From the NCBI RefSeq assembly GCF_000577245.1, contig NZ_CBYO010000016.1, forward strand, positions 62,001 through 126,000: 64,000 nucleotides of DNA, in the 5' to 3' direction. The first letter of the stretch is position 1, and every line of letters starts with the position of its first letter. A program made the translations under genes and the position numbers. This stretch comes from Paucisalibacillus algeriensis (lineage in GTDB: Bacteria > Bacillota > Bacilli > Bacillales > Amphibacillaceae). Positions 59,681 to 64,000 of the stretch are shown piece by piece. The notes under the pieces were generated by a model. That model did no database searches and was not told the DNA's origin. It worked only from the letters and a program-made list of their open reading frames with translations.

Positions 59681-59772
59681 CATTTTAATTGGTCGATTTC
59701 TGTTAATTGTTCCTGTATGATTTAGATAGGATATAATTTTTACACGGTAAGCAAATGTTGGGAGGAGTCTAA

Positions 59773-60597
59773 ATGATTACCAGTCTAAACGACAAAATCA
59801 CCTTAAATAATGGTGTCAAAATGCCTGGATTTGGCCTAGGTGTTTATAAAGTCGAAGATGGAGACACTGCAATCCATGCTGTTCGTACTGCCATCGATGT
59901 AGGGTATAGAAGTATTGATACAGCTTCTTTTTATGATAATGAGCGTGGTGTGGGATTAGCCGTACAAGAGTCTGGTGTTCCAAGGGAGGAGTTATTTATA
60001 ACGTCCAAAGTATGGAATGACCAGCAAGGATATGAATCTACTTTAAAGGCATTTGATGAAAGTTTAGAAAAGTTGGGAATGGATTATTTAGATTTGTATT
60101 TGGTTCATTGGCCAGTAAGTGGAAAATATAAGGAAACGTATCGCGCTTTAGAAACGTTGTATGAGGAAGGTCGCGTCCGTGCAATTGGTGTAAGTAATTT
60201 TCATGTGCATCATTTAGAGAATTTACTAGCTGATTGCAAGGTGAAACCTGTTGTGAATCAGGTGGAATATCATCCGCATCTTTCACAGTTAGAATTGAAA
60301 GCTTTTTGTGAAAAGGAGAATATTCAATTAGAAGCATGGTCCCCACTAAAGCGTGGAGGATTATTGGATGAGCCTATCTTAGTTGAAATTGGAAAGAAAT
60401 ATGGAAAATCTGCAGCACAAGTTATTCTACGTTGGGATATCCAAAATCACGTCATTACCATTCCAAAATCGATTAAAACAGAAAGAATCCGGGATAACGC
60501 AGATATCTTTGATTTTAAATTGTCAGATGAAGATATGGCTAAGATTGATGGGTTGAACAAAAACGAGAGATCAGGATCTAACCCAGATGATTTTTAG
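59773..60597 (+). CDS. Aldo/keto reductase (YtbE/YvgN type)
   Basis: NADPH-dependent reductase of 274 residues with the AKR fold. The catalytic tetrad is Asp and Tyr in [15 protein letters not shown], Lys in [10 protein letters not shown] and His in YLVHWPVSG. The cofactor motif is [20 protein letters not shown]. The ribosome site is GGGAGGAG. Small enzymes of this group reduce methylglyoxal and aldehydes, so it may detoxify aldehydes from the adjacent polyol/aldolase pathway. Its link is positional only, because it has its own transcription unit. Confidence 0.93.
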   Translation: MITSLNDKITLNNGVKMPGFGLGVYKVEDGDTAIHAVRTAIDVGYRSIDTASFYDNERGVGLAVQESGVPREELFITSKVWNDQQGYESTLKAFDESLEKLGMDYLDLYLVHWPVSGKYKETYRALETLYEEGRVRAIGVSNFHVHHLENLLADCKVKPVVNQVEYHPHLSQLELKAFCEKENIQLEAWSPLKRGGLLDEPILVEIGKKYGKSAAQVILRWDIQNHVITIPKSIKTERIRDNADIFDFKLSDEDMAKIDGLNKNERSGSNPDDF

Positions 60598-60604
60598 TGA
60601 CGCC

Positions 60605-60622
60605 GGTGCCTGTCACTTCTCG
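60605..60622 (+). repeat. Repeat end GGTGCCTGTCACTTCTCG
   Basis: One mismatch to the 25963-25980 end. It lies eight bases after the reductase stop and is followed by the hairpin 60651-60702. Confidence 0.75.
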
Positions 60623-61151
60623 AAATTACTCGAATCATGTCGAAGTATAGTAAAGCTATTTGTATTAGTTAACCCATGGGGCTAAAACAAATAGCTTTTT
60701 TTATGTACTAGAAGTTAATCTGAATTATTATTGAAATTAAATTATTCTAATCTTTCAGGTGCGTTTATAAAAAAACTATTCTAGCAAAATACATATTTTA
60801 GATAAATAAATCTTCAAATTCATTTATTTATACTTTTGACTTTATCAGTTGGATACCCTATTTTTTATGTGTAGATCTAAGATGATATAAAAAGAGGAGG
60901 ATCAAATTTGTTATAGATTATAGAGGCAAGTATACGGATCCATTATTTTTGGTGAAGTGTTATATTAAAAAAGTTTTGCGCTAATTAAGGAAAGTCCACA
61001 AGAAACCCCCTTTTGAAATACTCCTCAAACTTTCACTGATCATAAACCTTCGATGTTCAGCGACTATAACCAAAACATTCAATAATCAGCATGTTTTAAC
61101 TAAATTATCGTTTCATTTACTTAGTAACTTAAATTAAAGGAGGCTACTTTA
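60623..61151. other. Gene-free interval with terminator
   Basis: Besides the hairpin 60651-60702, this AT-rich stretch shows no coding signal. A GAGGAGG at 60895 is followed by a frame that ends after two codons. Confidence 0.6.
60651..60702. terminator. Terminator after the aldo/keto reductase gene
   Basis: AAAGCTATTTGT pairs with ACAAATAGCTTT. TTTTTATG follows, and ATTAG/CTAAA adds a partial inner stem. It belongs to the repeat-linked hairpin type. Confidence 0.85.
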
Positions 61152-61481
61152 ATGGGGCATGATATCTATGGAATAAATAAGGGTGGAGAAGAAATAGCAT
61201 ATGCTAGATTCAGTATGGGAAATCCAAATGCACTAATTTTGTTCAACTTCTTAGATGCTTATAAATATTACTCTGGGGTTAGTGGAACAGGAGAAGAGGC
61301 AACATATTCTTTACAACAAATAGAAAAAAGCTGGAAAAGGCTTAAGGAAAACAATAACAATCATTCATTCAATCCAGACGATCAATCTATGGATTGGGAC
61401 GAAAAACAAATTTATAATTTTATATATAATTGCTTATTAACAGCCCAAAAAGAAGGGAGTATAAGGTTATATTTCGGTTGA
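61152..61481 (+). CDS. Small hypothetical protein
   Basis: I do not recognise this 109-residue protein. It starts MGHDIYGINKGGEEIAYARF, continues LFNFLDAYKYYSGVSGTGEE, then a charged helical segment IEKSWKRLKENNN and DWDEKQIYNFIYNCLLTAQK. No signal peptide or membrane segment is present. AAAGGAGG at good distance from the ATG and normal codon use suggest a real gene. Confidence 0.65.
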   Translation: MGHDIYGINKGGEEIAYARFSMGNPNALILFNFLDAYKYYSGVSGTGEEATYSLQQIEKSWKRLKENNNNHSFNPDDQSMDWDEKQIYNFIYNCLLTAQKEGSIRLYFG

Positions 61482-61642
61482 ACTTTAGATTATTAGGATG
61501 GACTAATAGGACTCTTTAGAAATCGTGAGCAAAAAAACTAGATTTTAGTACTATATTAAATTACTAATAACTTAACAATTTGGAGAGAAGAAACTAAAAA
61601 AATTGCTTAAAGGTTGGAATTCCTCCCTGGTGATCTCATCCA

Positions 61643-62128
61643 TTAATTCAAGGTATTCACCTGAAAATAATCCAACATATTATTCACTTCAGATCGATCA
61701 TATATCTCTTTCTCAAGACAAAATTGAATAATAAGGTCAAATGTATCACTATCTGATAGTGAAAACCCTGCAGCTTGCAGGAGTGTATCGGTATTTTGCT
61801 TGGAAAGTTCTAGGGCTAATGCCAAAGAAAGAACTGTTGGTTTACTAGGACGATAATCTGTGTTGGATCGTATTTTAGAAAAATGTTTTCTATCGAGTTC
61901 TGCTTTTTTGTAGACCTCGGTATCAGTAGCCCCTGAACTGTCAATGAAATTTAGAAGTGACTCTTGAAATGTTGGTTTTCGTCTTTGACCAATAAACGTT
62001 TCTACATCAATCTGACTTTCCAGGATGTCCATTTCTTTGTAAACTTCTAGACTTTTCGAGAGTTTAATAGCATTTAAATGCAGCTCAATGTATTCTTCTA
62101 ATTCTAGTAAAAGACTTTGATCAAGCAA
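61643..62128 (-). CDS. Helical protein with a possible DNA-binding helix-turn-helix-like segment
   Basis: Protein of about 161 residues. TTG 62128 is chosen because TAGGAGG sits six bases upstream; the open frame continues to 62164. The first 60 residues are strongly helical and acidic (LLELEEYIELHLNAIKLSKS). The second half (TDTEVYKKAELDRKHFSKIR, then PSKPTVLSLALALELSKQNT, LLQAAGFSLSD) resembles Xre-like helix-turn-helix proteins. It is divergent from a VWA protein, with 95 bp between the starts. Function unknown; regulation of, or binding to, its neighbour is plausible. Confidence 0.6.
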   Translation of the reverse strand: MLDQSLLLELEEYIELHLNAIKLSKSLEVYKEMDILESQIDVETFIGQRRKPTFQESLLNFIDSSGATDTEVYKKAELDRKHFSKIRSNTDYRPSKPTVLSLALALELSKQNTDTLLQAAGFSLSDSDTFDLIIQFCLEKEIYDRSEVNNMLDYFQVNTLN

Positions 62129-62223
62129 GAGTATCCCTCCTAATGTCGCTTTACAGGCGACCATTTCATCCGTGAATTTATTTAATATTATAGCATGGTT
62201 AATTAAATAGGAGGATGATAAGA

Positions 62224-62802
62224 ATGAAAACGGAAATTATCTTTTTACTTGACCGTAGCGGTTCGATGAGTGGACTTGAGAAGGATACAATTGGTGGCTT
62301 TAATGCAATAGTTGAAAAACAATCCAAGTTAAAAGGGGAAACTACATTAACTACTGTTTTGTTTGACCATGAGTATGAATTATTGTGGAATGGGATAGAT
62401 GCGAGGGAAGTAAAATTGACAGAAAAAAACTATTTTGTCAGAGGCTCGACTGCACTATTGGATGCGATTGGTAAGACGATAATGGATGTCAGCTACCGGT
62501 TATCAAATACAAAGCCAGAAGTTAGGGCAGATAATGTTTTGTTCGTCATTACGACAGATGGTTTTGAAAATGCTAGTTGGCATTATAGCTATAAGCAAGT
62601 AAAAAAAATGATTGTAGATCAACAGAAAAATCATGGATGGGAATTTATGTTCCTTGGTGCAAATATTGATGCTGCTAGTGAAGCTGGAAATCTAGGAATT
62701 GATGTCGAGAATTCCTTTTCTTATAAAGCTACCGATAGTGGTGTTGAGGAAATGTATGATGTTATTCATGAGGAGCTATCGGTGCGAAGGGTGAAGGAGT
62801 AA
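62224..62802 (+). CDS. VWA domain protein
   Basis: Cytoplasmic protein of 192 residues. ATG 62224 is preferred over ATG 62215 because AGGAGG directly precedes 62215. The MIDAS metal site motif DRSGSMSG is near residue 10, then the conserved Thr in GSTALLDAIGKTI and FVITTDGFENAS for the rest of the fold. It has no signal peptide. Stand-alone VWA proteins bind partner proteins through a metal. It is paired with the divergent helical protein at 61643-62128, an arrangement that may be an undescribed two-gene unit. Confidence 0.85.
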   Translation: MKTEIIFLLDRSGSMSGLEKDTIGGFNAIVEKQSKLKGETTLTTVLFDHEYELLWNGIDAREVKLTEKNYFVRGSTALLDAIGKTIMDVSYRLSNTKPEVRADNVLFVITTDGFENASWHYSYKQVKKMIVDQQKNHGWEFMFLGANIDAASEAGNLGIDVENSFSYKATDSGVEEMYDVIHEELSVRRVKE

Positions 62803-62861
62803 GGGCGTAGTTGAACTATAACATAATGATAGTTATCAAAATAAAAAGAAACATATAACTT

Positions 62862-62906
62862 AAAATGGAGCTGTGATTCTTGCTAAATGAACCACAGCTT
62901 CATTTT
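62862..62906 (+). terminator. Terminator after the VWA gene
   Basis: AAAATGGAGCTGTG pairs with CACAGCTTCATTTT with one bulge or mismatch, followed by AGTT. Confidence 0.75.
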
Positions 62907-63096
62907 AGTTATAAAGTACTTCTAGTAATCAATTAAATTTCAGAAAAATGATACTATTACCCCATTTATCCTCCTTGATAGGAATGCTAATATGTTTTGT
63001 AATACTTCGAGAGTGTTCCCATTCGACAAAAGCTATTAATCCGGAGGTGAAACTTGGTAGATTGTTTAAAAACTATCATTTAAGGGGGAATTTTTA

Positions 63097-64000
63097 ATGA
63101 AGAAATATGTTAAAGTCGTTGGTACAAGCATGTTGGCATTAGGTTTATTGGTAACACCGGTTTCTGCAAATGATTTAACTACTCCAAACAATCCATCCGT
63201 TCAAGCTTTTGATAACAAAATTGTTAAACGAATTGATGTATCTAAAATCTACGATCATATTTCCCATCTGGCAGAAGAAATAGGTCCTCGTGTTGCTGGA
63301 ACAGAAGGGGAATGGGCGGCTGTCCAATATATAGCTGATCAATATAGACAACTGGGATTAGAGGTATCGATACAGGAATTCCAATTCCAGCGAGGCTCTA
63401 CTACGATAACTTCTCATAACGTTATTGCCACAAAAAAAGCACATAAGAATCATGATACGGGTCAAATCATTTATGTTGGTTCTCATCATGATTCTGTTCC
63501 TGGTTCCCCTGGGGCAAGTGATAATGCGTCAGGAGTTGGGGTTAACCTAGAACTTGCTCGAGTACTAAGTAATATGCAGACGGATACCGAAATCCGCTTT
63601 CTAACGTTTGGAGGAGAAGAATTTGGGCTAAGAGGTTCAAGACATTATGTTTCTACTCTTTCTGAAGAAGAATTAGACCGTTCTGTTGGTATGTTTAATT
63701 TCGATATGGTAGGTAGCGCTAATGCTGGTGACATGATTATGTTTACCGTAGACGGAGAGCGAAATACGATAACGAATCTTGCTGCATCATCTAGCTTAAG
63801 AGTTTTCGAGCCACTAACATATGGCAGGGTAGGACGAAGTGATCACCAACCATTCCACGATGCTGGTATTGCATCAGCAGCCTTTAGTTATGCACCATTA
63901 GAGCCAGAATATCACCAACCGACTGACACGATTGAGAAATTAAGTATGGAGAAATTGGAAAACATGGCCTATGTGGTCGGTTCAGCAGTTTATCAAATTG
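63097..64000 (+). CDS. M28 family zinc aminopeptidase, secreted (3' end outside window)
   Basis: The frame is open to the right edge (301 codons seen). It starts MKKYVKVVGTSMLALGLLVT with a Sec signal peptide (PVSANDL cleavage region). Zinc ligands of the family are visible in GSHHDSVPGSP, GASDNASGVG, FGGEEFGLRG, NFDMVGSAN and RSDHQPFHDAG. It resembles Bacillus YwaD, an exported leucine-type aminopeptidase, whose protease-associated domain may be missing or shorter here. AAGGGGGAA precedes the ATG. A role in using extracellular peptides is likely. Confidence 0.92.
   Translation, partial: MKKYVKVVGTSMLALGLLVTPVSANDLTTPNNPSVQAFDNKIVKRIDVSKIYDHISHLAEEIGPRVAGTEGEWAAVQYIADQYRQLGLEVSIQEFQFQRGSTTITSHNVIATKKAHKNHDTGQIIYVGSHHDSVPGSPGASDNASGVGVNLELARVLSNMQTDTEIRFLTFGGEEFGLRGSRHYVSTLSEEELDRSVGMFNFDMVGSANAGDMIMFTVDGERNTITNLAASSSLRVFEPLTYGRVGRSDHQPFHDAGIASAAFSYAPLEPEYHQPTDTIEKLSMEKLENMAYVVGSAVYQI

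Overview
The window reads as chromosomal DNA of a low-GC Gram-positive bacterium, most likely Bacillaceae and possibly a halotolerant genus related to Oceanobacillus, Gracilibacillus or Virgibacillus. This is inferred from strong AGGAGG ribosome sites, frequent TTG/GTG starts, SigA promoters with 17-bp spacers, lipoprotein-type binding proteins, a cre-like site and Bacillaceae-type proteins (YesL, DUF4247, PspA, SpeD, SorC and LacI regulators). No rRNA, tRNA, CRISPR array, phage or transposase gene was seen.

Layout. (1) 1-7.7 kb: an ECF sigma factor cut by the left edge, a YesL-like membrane protein, a sugar ABC importer (binding protein plus two permeases) with a Gfo/Idh/MocA oxidoreductase, and a regulator with a degenerate GGDEF-like domain and a C-terminal winged helix. 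(2) 7.7-20.7 kb: a long co-directional catabolic cluster with an epimerase, a DapA-like lyase, a zinc-type dehydrogenase, three Gfo/Idh/MocA enzymes, an FAD oxidoreductase, an acetyl-xylan-esterase-like hydrolase, a TIM-barrel isomerase, an unrecognised protein, NagA and an Eis-like acetyltransferase. A palindrome AGAC(T/A)(A/T)GTCT with an upstream AAGACAA half-site links regions 1 and 2 as a probable regulon. (3) 20.8-26 kb: a PspA/polyamine group of SpeD, DUF4178, PspA, DUF4247, DUF350 and a membrane-anchored spermidine-synthase-like protein. (4) 26-34.7 kb: a LacI-controlled sugar locus with an isomerase, two Gfo/Idh/MocA enzymes and an Rbs-type ABC importer, followed by a Gfo/Idh pseudogene. 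(5) 35.4-40.4 kb: murQ with a second ABC importer and a HAD phosphatase, behind a consensus promoter and a cre-like site. (6) 40.6-45.4 kb, minus strand: the 5-oxoprolinase genes pxpBCA, and transketolase. (7) 45.7-59.6 kb: a glucitol-type PTS with a SAF-domain oxidoreductase, two SorC regulators, a galactitol-type PTS with a class II aldolase/epimerase, and a complete 2-oxoacid/acetoin-dehydrogenase-type complex (E1 alpha, E1 beta, E2, E3). All three transcription units start with a SigA promoter followed directly by related operator dyads. (8) 59.7-64 kb: an aldo/keto reductase, three poorly known small proteins including a VWA protein, and an M28 aminopeptidase cut by the right edge.

Two families of interspersed repeats fill many gaps. 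One is a 415-422 bp composite with AGAAACTGTGCG-type terminal inverted repeats, present in two copies plus one solo arm. The other has ends related to GGTGCCTGTCACTTCCCG, usually next to terminator hairpins and at gene stop codons.

Most of the window is dedicated to carbohydrate uptake and unusual sugar or polyol catabolism. The best candidates for an undescribed pathway are the region 1-2 oxidoreductase cluster, and region 7, where two PTS systems, an aldolase and a dehydrogenase complex appear co-regulated.
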